Part shown: positions 11,161 to 23,281 of the stretch, piece by piece
Numbering within the stretch: position 1 is the first letter of the stretch
Layout of the letters: every line of letters starts with the position of its first letter
NCBI GenBank assembly: GCA_036320915.1
Contig: JAXBDG010000010.1
Location: 1,984,001-2,048,000 of the forward strand
Source: Linnemannia elongata
Lineage: Eukaryota > Mortierellomycota > Mortierellomycetes > Mortierellales > Mortierellaceae
Length of the DNA stretch: 64,000 bases
Reading direction: 5' to 3'
Translations under genes and position numbers: made by a program
The notes under the pieces: generated by a model
What the model was told of the DNA's origin: nothing
The model's database searches: none
What the model saw: the letters and a program-made list of their open reading frames with translations, nothing else

Positions 11161-12744
11161 TTACTTCTCCTCGGCCAAGGAGTTGTTGTGGGAGTAGGCC
11201 TGTCCCTGTCCGAGCTCGTCCTCGTTGGCGAGCTCCTCGAGGGTCTTGCCCTTGGTCTCGGGGATGAGGAAAGTGACAACGAGACCAATGAACATGAAGA
11301 GGGCAAAAATCTGGAGCAACTGAGGGATGAAGGCGTTGGGGCCACCGCGGTCCTTGAGCTGGGAGAAACCAACCTGGGCAATGATGGCACCGAGCTTTCC
11401 GGAACCAGCAGCGATACCGTGACCGGTGGAACGGTAACGGGTGGGGAAGACCTCACCGGGGATGATGAAGGTGGTCGAGTTGGGACCGAAGTTCTGGAAG
11501 AACTGGGTGGCGGCAAAGAGGAAGACAAAGAGGGCGACGGAGTAGTCCTTGATGGGGTGGTAAGCGAATCCGAGGACGCAGAAGAGGATGCAGGACATGA
11601 CGAAACCGATGATCTGGATGCGGATACGGCCGAGGCGCTCGATGGTGAAGACAGTGACCCAGTAACCGGGGACGGCACCGAGAAGGACGATGATGATCTG
11701 ACCGACAGCGGCGTTCCAGCAGGTAGTCCAGTTGTCACCCTTGGCAGCGGCAAAGTTGATGGAAGACAAGATGAACGAGTTGTTCAAACCGATACCGTAG
11801 AAGGCAACATCAAGAGCGAACCAGGCCATGGAGGTACCGAAAAGAATCTTGAAGTTCTGCCACTTGGAGAAGTAGGCGCAGAAGTCGGAGAAGGAGCCCT
11901 TAGCGGTGGCGGGGTTGGAAATGACGGCATCGGCAGCATCATCCTCGGACTGGAGGTGGTTGCGGTTCTCCTTGAGGACGGTGGCAACATCGCGCTCGGC
12001 CTTGTTGAGGTTGTTCTCAATATCCAAGACGTAACGGGGGGTCTCGGGGATGGTCAAACGGAAGTAGACAGCGACGAGTGCAGGCAAGCATCCGAAACCA
12101 ATGAGGATACGCCAGACATAGTCGAGGTTGTGGATATCAGCCTGGATGGAGGTCTTGAAGGCAGCGAGGAGGATGATGGCGACGATACCGGTGGTGAGGT
12201 AACCGAATCCCTGCATGGCAAAGACAGCGGCCATCATGGCACCGCGACGGTTGGTGGTGGCGAACTCGGAGGTGATAACGGCAGACAAGGGGTAGTCACC
12301 ACCGATACCGACACCGACAATAACACGCCAGACGATCAAGGCAGCAGGGAGCGAGAGAACATAACCGTTTCCAGAGAGAGCCTGGCCGAGGGTAGCAACA
12401 ATAATAATCATCAACTCAATACCGTACATGCGCTTGCGTCCCAAACGATCAGCAAGGGCACCGAATCCGACCTGACCGAGGAAGGTTCCAATGGAGGCAG
12501 CGACCTTGATACCAAGATCCAAATCAGAGGGGAGAGCACCACCGTAGTAGATCATGCCCAACATGGGGGTGACGAGGTTGATAGCGAAAAGATCGTAGGC
12601 ATCGGTGAAGAAACCGACACCAGCGACCAAACAGGCGCGGATGTGGAACCAGCCGAACTCGGCATTGTCAATCTTGGCAAGTGCCTCGCGACGACGTTGG
12701 TTGAGCTCGTTGGCGTCCAACTTTGTGTTGTTGTAAGTGGACAT
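11161..12744 (-). CDS. Pho84-like inorganic phosphate:H+ symporter
   Basis: Plasma-membrane phosphate importer of the MFS phosphate:proton symporter family. A single exon encodes 527 residues, close to the yeast and mycorrhizal Pho84-type lengths. The first helix contains GVGFFTDAYDLFAINLV, with the family Asp. Motif A is GFGALADRLGRKR. The family signature GVGIGGDYPLSAVITSE is intact in helix 4. A long hydrophilic central loop (about residues 240-300) precedes helix 7. The C-terminus carries PETKGKTLEELANED. The start codon at 12744 follows a pyrimidine-rich leader on the sense strand. The frame stays open upstream of it, but that stretch encodes only Ser/Pro/Phe-rich low complexity. Strong G/C third-position bias suggests high expression and explains the long antisense frame over the gene. 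Confidence 0.95.
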   Translation of the reverse strand: MSTYNNTKLDANELNQRRREALAKIDNAEFGWFHIRACLVAGVGFFTDAYDLFAINLVTPMLGMIYYGGALPSDLDLGIKVAASIGTFLGQVGFGALADRLGRKRMYGIELMIIIVATLGQALSGNGYVLSLPAALIVWRVIVGVGIGGDYPLSAVITSEFATTNRRGAMMAAVFAMQGFGYLTTGIVAIILLAAFKTSIQADIHNLDYVWRILIGFGCLPALVAVYFRLTIPETPRYVLDIENNLNKAERDVATVLKENRNHLQSEDDAADAVISNPATAKGSFSDFCAYFSKWQNFKILFGTSMAWFALDVAFYGIGLNNSFILSSINFAAAKGDNWTTCWNAAVGQIIIVLLGAVPGYWVTVFTIERLGRIRIQIIGFVMSCILFCVLGFAYHPIKDYSVALFVFLFAATQFFQNFGPNSTTFIIPGEVFPTRYRSTGHGIAAGSGKLGAIIAQVGFSQLKDRGGPNAFIPQLLQIFALFMFIGLVVTFLIPETKGKTLEELANEDELGQGQAYSHNNSLAEEK

Positions 12745-12920
12745 GACTGTATGTGAGGGTGAGGTGATGTGACAGAGAAAGGAGGAAGGGAAGGAAGTAG
12801 GATGGGAGGAGGGGAGGAAGGAGGGATGAAAGAGAGGGATGAAGAGAGAAAGAGGCGGAGGAGGAGTAGTTGATCGAGAAGAGGATAGGGAGTAAAAAAA
12901 AGGTGCGGGAGGTGGTTGAG

Positions 12921-12928
12921 TATTTATA
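12921..12928 (-). promoter_or_regulatory. TATA box of phosphate transporter
   Basis: Minus-strand TATAAATA about 180 nt upstream of the start codon, followed by a long C/T-rich leader. The spacing is typical for a regulated fungal gene. Function is inferred. Confidence 0.5.
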
Positions 12929-15900
12929 CGATGAAAGAAAAAGATGGTGTAAGGGATGAACTGTTTACTATTATATCGATCAATTGAAAGACAAACCAGT
13001 TGCGTACCACCACTGTGCAAAACGAGGTCTTGATGCCATATATTGGGACAATAAGTGTCAACAGGGCATTATCACCTCTGTCGGAGTGTACTGTATGGAG
13101 GGTGAGAGGCAAGAAGGCAAGAGGGGCTAAGAGATTGAGCCGTGTTGCAGCTTCTTAACGAAAGGTAAGAGTGCTATTGGCAAAGAATGTCATTCATTGG
13201 CTGGAGAGGGTAGGGTATGGGCCAAGGGATTATCAACGTGCAAGGAGGGATTGGCGGGAGTATCAATACTCGGTAACTGTTGGTGCGCAGAATCGACCAC
13301 ACAGAGCGCAGGAAAAAGAAAGGAGGGAATAGGAGAGGGGCACGATACAGTCGATGAGCCTTAATATTGCATACATGAAAAATAGAAACACAGACTGGGC
13401 CAGATCTTTTTTTTTCCACTTCATGCTCTGCACACGCTACTTTGTTTTGCCATGTTAGCAGACAAGGAGGCAGGCGCAGGGCAGGGATGCGGGATTAAAT
13501 TATTTTTTTTCTGTTTCTTCCATTGTCGCTTTTTTTTCGTTTGTTCCTCCCCTGTCTTTTAGTTCTACTGTCTCTGTTGTTTGTGTTGCTCTTGGTTCAT
13601 TACGCCAATTGGAGGGTGCATAGGGGGGCTGATGCCCAATGATTGAAGACGCGTGGTGCTAGGACGCAAATGATTGGCTGAACTGATCACCAAATAAGGT
13701 TCATCTCGAAAAAAAAAAAACGGACATCTCGTCGTTCATAAACTGGTATCTCTCTTCTTTCCGGTGTCAACAGCCAGCCCCTCACCGCCAATCCGTATAT
13801 TGGAATTAGGGCTTTATGAGCACCGCTTCGTTTTTTCTCCCTTTTGAGTCAATGGAACACGAAAGGTCACCTTACTCATTTGACGGAAATAGATCGTTCG
13901 GATCGACCTTTCTTTTCTCAGGGGAAAGTGGTGGAGGAAGAGGAAGAGGAGCATGGTGAGCAGGTAGGGGGTATTACAAAGACAAACGGGGAGGGTAGAC
14001 GAACAGATTCGATTGTCGACCCTCTTTCTCCATATTCGACTCTTCCGTCCTTCTTTTTGTCCGTTTCCATCAATCCATTCTCTAGTTGTTTTTTCCTGGA
14101 AAGTAGAAAAGAATATTACAAAACACAAGAAAAAGGACACTACTGCACAACACACAATCAATCACCCTTGTATCTGTTTCTCTCTACTCTTGAGCAGTGT
14201 AAGTAAGCAACTATGCAATCCGAGCACGAAGCAGCTTTTTTTTGTCATGCTTGCGCCTTGCATTAGGGTACGGCACCATGTGTATCGGTAATCCCCCAAA
14301 GCCCAAGCCCGTTTCTTGTTCCTGTAGACCAAAACGTGGAGGAACACGCATTCAGGAGAGGACGAACACAAAAGAAGAATTGCGGTAATATTAGCAAAAG
14401 GAAAGAACTATACAAAAACAACCGATAACCGAAAATCGAACTGTTTCTCCGGGCCATTAGGCTTTTTCTTTCTTTCTTTTCCGCGCCTTCATCTTTTTGC
14501 TGTAAAAAGGGTCAAGGTACAGGAAAAGGAAATGCACCTTGCAGGATGGACAGGAGGGAGTCCAAAAGTAATCAGTCGGTATACAATAATGAATGGATTT
14601 ATGTTGGCCCTCCCTCCGCCTACCTCCTCCCACGTTGGGTCAAAGAGTCGTCCGCATTGGACTTTTCCAAGTGCTCACGGTCCCTCCATTTTCCCTTATA
14701 TTTTTCATGTCTGTTGTTGCTTTGTGTTTTTGAAAGTCCACACACACAAATCATAAACCTTAAACGTACCACAAACGAAGAACGTGCTACCCAATCCTCG
14801 ATCGGAAAAGGAAGGCATGGTATCCAGCCTTCTCTCTTTCACACGAAAACGTGCAGGAAGGTTGTTCGTCCTTAGGTGCTCGCACCTAGAAAAGACAAAG
14901 CTCATGTCCAAAGGAACACCAACCTTCCCAACACAGAAACTTGAGCAACAAAGCGACCCCGATACGGCGAGAACAGCGAAGCATGTTGGCTTGTGGTGAC
15001 AAATAGGTTATTGTGATGGGTCATGCGGTGAAGACGATTACTCCTTCTGTTATTGATGCGATCTCTTTTGGGTGTTTGAAGTTTTTCGTTGGTGTCCATG
15101 GTTGCGTTGGTGTCCAGCTGGATATCGTTGAGTTTCTCAACGATCGAAAGAAATGAACGAATGAGCGCCATGACATAGAAAGGGGAACCAAGCACAAACA
15201 AACCAAGACGCTGCCGCCGAATAGTGACACCCCTTTTCCAAATACACATCGCCCCTCTACTTCTCTCCTGCTCATTCATCTTCCATCCTTCTCAGCGACT
15301 CCAGTGTAGCATATCTAGTTCGCGGTCTGGGATGAGCGTCTTATCACAACATGAGTCTAGGCTGTGTACAGGAAAAATAAAGATCATGTATCCACGATTT
15401 ACCGAGGAAATCAAAGGCAAAAAAATGGAGAAAGAAAAGTGCGCAGGGATGAACTACAGTTGCGATAAGAAAAGGTTACATTGGAGAACAGGCGATAGGA
15501 ATATGCTAAGCGACGAGTCCATGAGTTGTTTTGTCTCTTCCCTGTTTCCCCCTAGGGCAAGGGATAAGGCGGTAGGTGGCTCCATGATTGGTGTCCCTCT
15601 TTTTTTTTAGCCCTCGATCATTTTCACCCTTGAATCCCCGAAGGCCTACCACTGGTCCGCACCTAGATCTTAGAGTTACTAATGGCGCCAAAAAAGAGCC
15701 AGAGCGCGGATTGCAGAGATGCCTTCATCGTGCTTGATTGACCATGCACTGTGGAGGGGAAGACTGGTGGACTACATGGACCAAATTCCTATCTTTCTAT
15801 GTTTTCTTCTTGGCAAAAACAACAAGAAGGTGTTCATTTCAGAAGAGAACAAATGAGCATCGAATCTGACAATGAAAAAGTTCATATACACATTTTTTAC

Positions 15901-17551
15901 TTTTTTTGCACTTTCTTCGTTCAACACGAGGTGGAGTTAAAGGAGATGGACCAACCAATGTGGGTTTCTACGACCATCCACCCACCTCCTTCATGCCCAC
16001 CTTGAACTTATGTTACTGCTAAAGCGGATAAACACGTACAACTCGACAAGGAGAAAGACCCAGAAAGGAAGAGGGGTGAGCACAAAAACACAATGGAGCA
16101 GAGAAAAATAAAGACCTGTCTGCTCGATCAAAGTGGAAAGGGCTGGTGGATGGTCGAGAGGTATGCCCGACCGGCCGCACGTGTAGGGGATGAAAGATTT
16201 CCACTCGTTCATCTGTGAACGTTCAAGGTGACACAAGGAATTTTTTGAGGAGAGAGAAGGTTGTGTGTACACTTCGTCTGTGACCATCTGCGATTGAAAA
16301 GAAGGGGGAGCAGAGAAGAGATGTAGGACTGATAGGGGATGTGGGCGCTGGTGAGTGGAGGAAGAAAGACAGGGGGAGGAGGAAGCAGAGGGAAATGCCT
16401 AGGAAAGACTGGTGGTTGATTTCTGTTTTTCATATGATATTAGCGACATCTCGAATACCTACCGTCGTCGCGGGGCTGCTTTCTTTTCTAGGATAAGAAC
16501 GGAGGCTATGAGTTGTCTTAGGAAGATCTAACTTAGAAGGGAATCTCGCTCCATATCCTTGACAGCCTTAATAATGAAATGCAGCAGTAACATGGCTTTA
16601 CAATAACGTTAATTATCTCCTGTGAAAGCTCTATTTACTGTTTCTAATTCTTCATGTCATCCTCTTCTCGACTTGGGCAATTTCCTTATAGACTTGGGCA
16701 GCATAAGGTCAAGTTTTTGTGCCCTTGTTTTATTTTTTTCGTTCCATTCGTTTCCTGCCTTCTCGCCTCCTCTTTCCCCGTGAGACACTAGTCGTTATTG
16801 CTCTTATTGCTCCAACATCAACTGCCTACTATCATCACAGGCCGTGAATAGCCACACATTGATGGCCCGGTATAGTTCCTGGATAGCGACGTAGGGGGCT
16901 GTGCTTAGCATCATTGACTTCTTGGCTTCGCTGGTCGTGACGAGTCCTATAGTATACCAAAGGAGTGCAGTTTTCGTCTTCTCGTTGATTGCTTGTCTTC
17001 TTGTTATGTCTGAGACCCTTTTTTCGCTTTCTTGGTGGCGTTATTCTTTGTGAACAGGAAAAAAAAGAGGTGCCTACTTGATCCTGCCGAAAATAAACTA
17101 TAGGTTAGAAAGGATTCGTGAGCGCATAAAGAAAGGATGAAGGAAGTGTGAGAAGTGACAATCCTTTTTTTACATTTTTGAACAAAAGTCCTTTCCTCTA
17201 TTTTTTTTTTCTAGGAGTATGAAATAAAAAACCTTCATTCTCTATGTTCACGTTTTTGTTACTAAGCCCCATCACCTCCTTTGTGTGTCTCCGTGTCTCA
17301 GAAAGGAGAAAAAGAGAAGAGATAATGTGTCAATGTTAATGAACGGGGACGAGGACGTGCAGGATAGATAATATCAAGAGCCGTAGCTGCGAGCTCAAAC
17401 TAGACAAAGGACGACCATGTTGACAACCTCATTCGCTCAATACGCTAAGCATTTTTTGCTCTCGGCATGGATCGGCACTACTATCACAATGAAAGGTACG
17501 ACCTCATCCTTGAAAGAAGAACTCCTGCACTATTGACAGCTTATTTCTCCT

Positions 17552-17558
17552 ATAAAAG
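17552..17558 (+). promoter_or_regulatory. TATA box of secreted-protein gene
   Basis: TATAAAA 132 nt upstream of the start codon at 17690, with a C/T-rich leader between them. Confidence 0.5.
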
Positions 17559-17689
17559 AATGAGCGTTTCCCGCACTTTTTTGTGGTCTCCACGCACCTT
17601 TACAACTCGTCAAACCACATATCAACTCTTCTTGTCACGTTCCATCCATCTTCCTCTCTCACACTACTATCACTCAATACAATCACATA

Positions 17690-18334
17690 ATGACCCGCCT
17701 CTCAACCTGCATCGCCTTGGCTCTAGCTCTCGCCAGTTCCACGCTCGTCATGGCCCAAACCCCCGCCGCTGACGTCGCCGCCACCCCACCCGTCGGATGT
17801 GTGATCGCCACCCCCCAGAAGCACCTCAAGCAAGGCCACCCTGAAGAGATTGAATTCCAGAACTGCCAGGGTTCCGGAAACGTCAAGCTGCGCTACGGGG
17901 ATGTCACTAACCTCTCTGAAGACAAGACCCTTGCCTGTTCAAACGTCCAGTTCACGGGTGCTCGTGTTACTTGTACTTTCACTCCTGCTCGCGCGGGGTT
18001 GTTCAGTCTTTCGACGATTGATGGGAGGAATGTTGAGACATTTAGTGGACCTTTTACGGTAGATCCTGCACCTGTTGCTGAAGCCCATGGCCCGGCCGCG
18101 GCGCCTGTGACCAAGGCTGTCAAGGGTGACACGACTAGTCCTCATGTCCAAGGCGTCAACGGTGCAACTCCCGGTAGTGCTCCTCAGGCGAACAAGATGC
18201 CTGCTTCGGTGGTGCCTAAGACTGAGAGTCTAGGCGGAGAAACTCATAAGGTGGAGCCTATGGGTAGTGCCAACAAGGGTGCAGCAGTTGCCAAACGTGC
18301 TCTCTATGACATGACTGGCTTCTTGGCCCTGTAG
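17690..18334 (+). CDS. secreted Kre9/Knh1-like Ig-fold protein
   Basis: A 214-residue single-exon protein. Residues 1-22 form a signal peptide (a hydrophobic Ala/Leu core ending near VMAQ). The next 100 residues are a compact beta-type domain with four cysteines, ending in GLFSLSTIDGRN and then FSGPFTV. This resembles the Ig-like N-terminal domain of the Kre9/Knh1 cell-wall family. The remaining 80 residues are Ala/Pro/Thr/Gly-rich and probably O-glycosylated. The C-terminal end is only weakly hydrophobic, so a GPI anchor is doubtful. A cell-surface or secreted role is likely; the exact function is unknown. Codons are C-rich in the first half and less biased in the second. Confidence 0.75.
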   Translation: MTRLSTCIALALALASSTLVMAQTPAADVAATPPVGCVIATPQKHLKQGHPEEIEFQNCQGSGNVKLRYGDVTNLSEDKTLACSNVQFTGARVTCTFTPARAGLFSLSTIDGRNVETFSGPFTVDPAPVAEAHGPAAAPVTKAVKGDTTSPHVQGVNGATPGSAPQANKMPASVVPKTESLGGETHKVEPMGSANKGAAVAKRALYDMTGFLAL

Positions 18335-18826
18335 GAGGAGGTAGGCGGAGGGAGGGACCTTGTATCTAATACTGATACACACGTATCTAGCATTTTTATC
18401 TTCATGGCATATCTTACAAGAAACGATTGGTCACCATTTTGCGAAGACTGATTGGGGGAATTAACGAACTGTTGAAGGAGGTTTGATCACGGCGAAGCAG
18501 GTTTCAGTCCATGCCGCGCGATGATGGGCTACCGATAAAAGTGTAGTGAGAAGGGAGGGTTGATGTAACTAGGTGGAAAAAATGAATGGGCTCTGAAGGA
18601 GTGCGCCATGCTATATGCATTTTTTTTTTTTGGCTCTCCTGTGGCATGATGTGATTTGTGTAGTAGAAAGAAATCAAGGGGCGCCGTCAGCAAAGACAAA
18701 GAAGCAAACGACGTCGACACTCTTCCTCTTCTTTCTCTGTCTATTGTCCCATTTTATTGTCCCTTTTTTATTGTGCCAATCACCGTTCACCATCATCCAA
18801 CCTCAACCGTCAACATCTCTCTGACC
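18335..18826. other. intergenic
   Basis: 3' flank of the secreted-protein gene and promoter of the F-box gene. The latter has a pyrimidine-rich leader just before the start at 18827. Nothing else is seen. Confidence 0.5.
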
Positions 18827-20596
18827 ATGAGTAGCAGCATGACAGGACCAACCAACAACAACACTACATTGACCAAGAACATGGCGGGAATGTCAGACCT
18901 ACCAGACGAACTTCTCGCGCTCATAGCCGAGTACCTCTCCACCTCACTCAGAGACATCCACACCTGCGTCTTCCTCAACCACACACTCTCCTCCTTTTTC
19001 ATCTCTTGCCTCTGGCGGAACATCGATATCCTCCATTGTTATCCAAAGGAGCCCAAGCTGTATCACTTTGGTCGCTTCGCACGGTTCAAGGCGGCGTCAA
19101 TTGACACGGGTGGGCTGGCGAGAAACGGTCGGTTCATCAGAACTCTTAGGGGCGTCTCTGCCGACTGGCTGCCTTTCTTTGGTCCCAACATATGTCCCTT
19201 TCTGGAATGCGTCGAGATTGATGGGTATAATGACCACCAAGAGGATAAAGAGAGTACGGTGAAGGGGATGAAGAAAGGACGGGTGGCGCTGGCTGCGTTT
19301 CTTGGACAACACATATCAGGAACGCTTCGGAAGCTCTCTCTGGCAAGGAACATTCTTTGGTGCAGGACAGAGGAGCAGTACCTGGCCTTGATGAGGGTCA
19401 TCCCACAGAGTGTCGAGGAACTCAGGTTGTATCAGTGGGACGGGAATTGTTTTGGCGACGAGGACACTGGTAACAGCGGCTGGGGCCAGTACATTGACAT
19501 TGAGGACGTCCAGAACTTTCAAGCCGAGTATCCACGCTTGAGAGCAGCAGCAGCGGCAGCAACGACGGCATTGATACCAGAGCCAACCTCGACAATAAGG
19601 AAGGATCTCAAGGACATCCTCCCAAACATTAAAAAACTGGTGCTAGAGTACTCGATCATTGATGGAATTGGGCTCGACAGATTATTATCCTGGATCCCAG
19701 GTTTGGAGAGCCTGGCGATATACGGATCTTCGATTCCCCACGTGTTCGACTTTACCCGGTCTCTCCGCGACAGCTGCCCATTGCTGACAGCCCTCAACAT
19801 CTCAAGCACAAACAACAACAAGGGCATGGCCTCTCTCCCTGGACTTGCGTACCCTGTCCTCCTCTGTGCCAGTCTCCGGGGCTGGAGAACCCTTGCCTTG
19901 TCTTCTGACAAACCAGTCAACGCCAGGACCTTATGGCAGGCATCACTCTTCCACCACGTCAACACTCTGGAGACACTCTACCTCGAAGGCTTTCACACGA
20001 ATACCGATGACGATGACACCTTCATGAGACAACTACTGGGCTCTTCCCCTAGACTAAAGCATTTCATTGTCGCCCATTCGAAGGATTATGGGATGACCTG
20101 GTCCAAGATTTCAGAGACATCGAACTGGGTCTGTCGAGATCTCGAGGTATTTCGAGTTCCTTTTATATACCTTGGGTATACGCTTGACGACGGGGAGGAG
20201 CGAAATCGGTTCCAACAACAGCTCTATCGCCAACTAGCACGACTGACCAACCTGAAAGAGCTGATATTTGGCGAAATGGAGGACGACGAACTCTTTCTTG
20301 ACAACAGGGATGGCTACGGTGGCCAACGGCAGCCGCAATATCATCAACCCATCATCAGCGACAACATCCATCCTCAAGATTTCTTGGCCAATGACTTTTA
20401 CTCTCCTGAGATGACACTCGAGAGCGGAATGGGTGTGCTGAAGGATCTGAAGCAGTTGAGACGTGTTGGGTTGAAAGGGGTGCAACCCCATGCGTTCTTG
20501 AAGAGTGAGGAGGATCGAGTCTGGGTCAAGGAAAATTGGCCGCTGTTGCAGCAGGAGTACCGCAATGATTTTTGGAAAGTCTTTCGGCGTTGGTAG
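18827..20596 (+). CDS. F-box protein with leucine-rich C-terminal region
   Basis: A single exon encodes 589 residues. The F-box lies at about residues 22-65 (MSDLPDELLALIAEYL, then a CLWRNIDI end), the segment that binds Skp1 in SCF ubiquitin ligases. The rest has irregular leucine-rich segments (for example LRKLSLARNIL, IKKLVLEYSII, LETLYLEGF), expected to form a substrate-binding solenoid. The C-terminus, with LKQLRRVGLKGV then VWVKENWPLLQ, matches the usual end of this expanded fungal family. The frame is open 57 codons further upstream, but the downstream methionine is followed directly by the Ser/Thr/Asn leader and F-box and is preferred. The substrate is unknown. Confidence 0.85.
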   Translation: MSSSMTGPTNNNTTLTKNMAGMSDLPDELLALIAEYLSTSLRDIHTCVFLNHTLSSFFISCLWRNIDILHCYPKEPKLYHFGRFARFKAASIDTGGLARNGRFIRTLRGVSADWLPFFGPNICPFLECVEIDGYNDHQEDKESTVKGMKKGRVALAAFLGQHISGTLRKLSLARNILWCRTEEQYLALMRVIPQSVEELRLYQWDGNCFGDEDTGNSGWGQYIDIEDVQNFQAEYPRLRAAAAAATTALIPEPTSTIRKDLKDILPNIKKLVLEYSIIDGIGLDRLLSWIPGLESLAIYGSSIPHVFDFTRSLRDSCPLLTALNISSTNNNKGMASLPGLAYPVLLCASLRGWRTLALSSDKPVNARTLWQASLFHHVNTLETLYLEGFHTNTDDDDTFMRQLLGSSPRLKHFIVAHSKDYGMTWSKISETSNWVCRDLEVFRVPFIYLGYTLDDGEERNRFQQQLYRQLARLTNLKELIFGEMEDDELFLDNRDGYGGQRQPQYHQPIISDNIHPQDFLANDFYSPEMTLESGMGVLKDLKQLRRVGLKGVQPHAFLKSEEDRVWVKENWPLLQQEYRNDFWKVFRRW

Positions 20597-21529
20597 TAGT
20601 TCAACTCCTAGAATTATTGTTTTTCGTAGGTCCTACTTTCTGTTCATAAAACTGCGGTTCGCGTTCCGCTCTGGCGCCAAGGAATGAACACCGGACGTGC
20701 CTTTATTATTAGACGACTACGTTACTATCAATTGCATTGGGCGGCGACTGATGCGGATAAAACAAAGGGCGCATTCTTGTTATAGAGACGACTAGGGCTA
20801 TGCACGTCCATCGGATTTCTTTCGTTCCTCGTTCCTGCGTTTGTTCTCCTTGTGGTTGTATCCCGCCGGCAATGACATGGTTGCCTGCTGTTCACTTTGG
20901 ATCGATATCACATGACTATTTCCTCTACATGCGTTTTATGCGTCAAATCGACCCCCACTGCTAATTTATCCCCACTTTTTCCTTTTGTGCGCTTACGTTT
21001 CATCGAGTACCAAGGTCATGAAGCCAGCCCGTTGGGTGTCACCTTTGTTTTTATGCTCAAAACCTAAACATGTCATTATTGCCTTCCTCCGAGACGAGGA
21101 TCAAGTCTTTCAAGACAGGGGTCCCTCAATTCCCCCTTTTTTTCCCCATTGCTATTCTTGTCCTTGTTCATATTGTTCCCTTCATTTTTGAAAGAGATCA
21201 GTGACATAACATTTGGCCATACTGGACTTGGGCTACGAGAAGAGGAAAGAACTCTGCCTGTCACCCAATTGGAGTGGCACCGTAGTAGCTATACTGGACT
21301 GGATAAACCTTCTTGTCTATGTTTATGCTATCCTTGTTCCATCCCTATCTCTTCCCTTCCCTTGCGATCTCACTTCAAAAATCCGGGCTCTCAAATCCAA
21401 TCAGTCATGGCCAGCACTCATTTTATGGACCTTGGATCTCGGAACATTGTTCGTCGTGAAGGTCGACTCCTGAGCCACAAGAAGTACTCCTCCCCCTCTG
21501 TCATGCCCTGCCCTGTCCCAAATCTTGCA

Positions 21530-21554
21530 TTTTTTTTTTTTTTTTTTTTTTTTT
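21530..21554. repeat. poly(T) tract, 25 nt
   Basis: An uninterrupted run of 25 T in intergenic sequence. It may be slippage or a minus-strand retroposed tail; no element body is recognised. Confidence 0.9.
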
Positions 21555-23257
21555 ACAAGCATTATCACTTCACCTTGCCGCTTGAACTTTCTCATTCTTC
21601 CTTCGTGGCGGTGTAATGATGGCGAGGAAGGAGAACAAGGTCGGCCAGAATCGAGAAAGGAAAACAAAAAAAACAACATTTGGAGCAAGATGGAAGAATG
21701 TGGTAGGTATCGGGATCTCAACAGCACCGCCTCTCTCTATCGTTCATTCATTTCCCCCCCCCCCCCTTTCTTCTTTCTCCCGGGCAGTTTTTTTATTCTT
21801 ATTCTAGCCACGGACGGGATGTGGTGCCTGAAAATAATGTTGCCACACAACTTTCGTAAAGTCTGTCTGTCTCTCCCTGCCTCCACCCCTGTTCTCATTC
21901 GACTCTAAAATTAGAAAAACAAAATGTCCAACCACACAAAACTATCCATTTCTGTCACACATCCTCTTCCTGTTGTACCAAAAAGGCACGGACGAGGAAG
22001 GGGGGAGGAAAAGAGAAGCCAGGCTCTTTCTTCGATCGTGAGGCGTAAACGGTACACAACCCCCTCCCCCCCCCCAACAGACGCAGCACAGTTCTTCCGC
22101 TAATCAGTGAAGCATAAACAAACTAAGTCCATAGGGGTGGAGAAAGTTGAGCACGACGATGTGTGCACCTGTGGAACAACAGCCTTGGGGGGTTTTTATC
22201 ACTCACACAGTCAGGATTACGACAATGAGGCATAGCCCTGGGATGGAACATTGAGGGTAGGAGTTTGTGTCCAGCAGATCCAGCGAATGTCTATTTGGAG
22301 AAATCACTCGTTTTTTTCCCGGCACAAAAATGACCTCTTGCTTCACTTCATTCACCCTTTTTATGGTTGCAAACGGATCGGAGGGGGAAGGCGTAAATGG
22401 TTGATGGCAATAAGCATTGCAGGATAATGCATCGCCGTTTCAAAGAAGTGGGCGCATCATCATGTTCAGGTGGTCCAACAGTGTCCATGTATATCCGTCC
22501 ATCATTTCTCTCTGAATAATACTTCTGGACTGTGATCCATGTTTGCTCCAAGCCAACCATTGATCTTTGATGAGAGCGCTCTTTTCCTAGTGCGAGGGCG
22601 CGCAAACGATAGCCATCCAAGACAAGGGTGCTGATAAGACAAAAAGCAGAGTGGAAGATAAAGAGACCGTGGGCATGTTTGATGCAAAATTGTCAGCTGA
22701 AAATGCATGAAAGACAAATGTAACTGACTCCGAATTGTTTTGTTGGTTCTAGTTCCAAGAGCGCGTCCATCAGTAACGATGCTCCTGGAGTGTCCTCGAT
22801 TAAGTATGTGGCTCTGGTAGTTCGCGTCTGGGATCTCCAAAGTTCCAGCTAGGAACATACGTTACACGATACCAGTTTAGAAGATCCATGTTGATCCGTA
22901 CCTGAAATCTTTCAGACTGATGAGTTTACAGTATCTGATCGAACCGTATCACTGATGTGTTTACGTTTGCGATCAATGATGGCACATTATCTAAAAAAAA
23001 CACAAACCTAACTGCCCCCGTCCAACCTTTTGAGCATTCATCGTCATCTTTCTTCCTTCCGCTAAAGCCAGCTCTTTTATTTTTGGCTGAGCAATTTTTA
23101 CCCGAGACTGGTACGACGTCTCCCCTCCCCCTCATGGATCATTTCCCTTCCTCTCTGACTTCATATCATGCTGCTCATTGAGCCATTGCGATTTGATGGA
23201 TGTTCTTCCCTACATTCGTCTTTTCATATACTTTTATTGCCATTCACTGAGAATAGT

Positions 23258-23281
23258 AAAAAAAAAAAAAAAAAAAAAAAA
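23258..23281. repeat. poly(A) tract, 24 nt
   Basis: An uninterrupted run of 24 A in intergenic sequence with no recognised element upstream. Confidence 0.9.

Larger units (their letters stand above)
12745..17689. other. 5-kb gene-poor region
   Basis: No supported gene. The left kilobase is the promoter and pyrimidine-rich leader of the phosphate transporter, and the right 150 bp is the promoter of the secreted-protein gene. Between them are many short frames on both strands (for example near 13.8-14.2, 14.9-15.3 and 15.2-15.6 kb) without signal peptides, domains or splice-compatible neighbours. Small RNA genes or fast-evolving short proteins cannot be excluded. Confidence 0.55.

Noticed and set aside
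11188..12756. 522-residue open frame on the plus strand
   Set aside because: It lies antisense over the Pho84-like gene. Its Gly/Glu/Asp/Val-rich composition is the expected shadow of strong G/C third-position bias, and it has no domain.
12745..13020. In-frame N-terminal extension of the phosphate transporter
   Set aside because: The extension is a Pro/Ser/Phe low-complexity stretch from the C/T-rich leader and contains the TATA box region; family proteins start near 12744.
13234..13242. CAACGTGC as a Pho4-type site upstream of the phosphate transporter
   Set aside because: A single weak match about 490 bp upstream; expected by chance.
21149..21908. Frames of 127-155 residues around the poly(T) tract
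   Set aside because: They read through homopolymers into Phe or Lys runs and have no domain.
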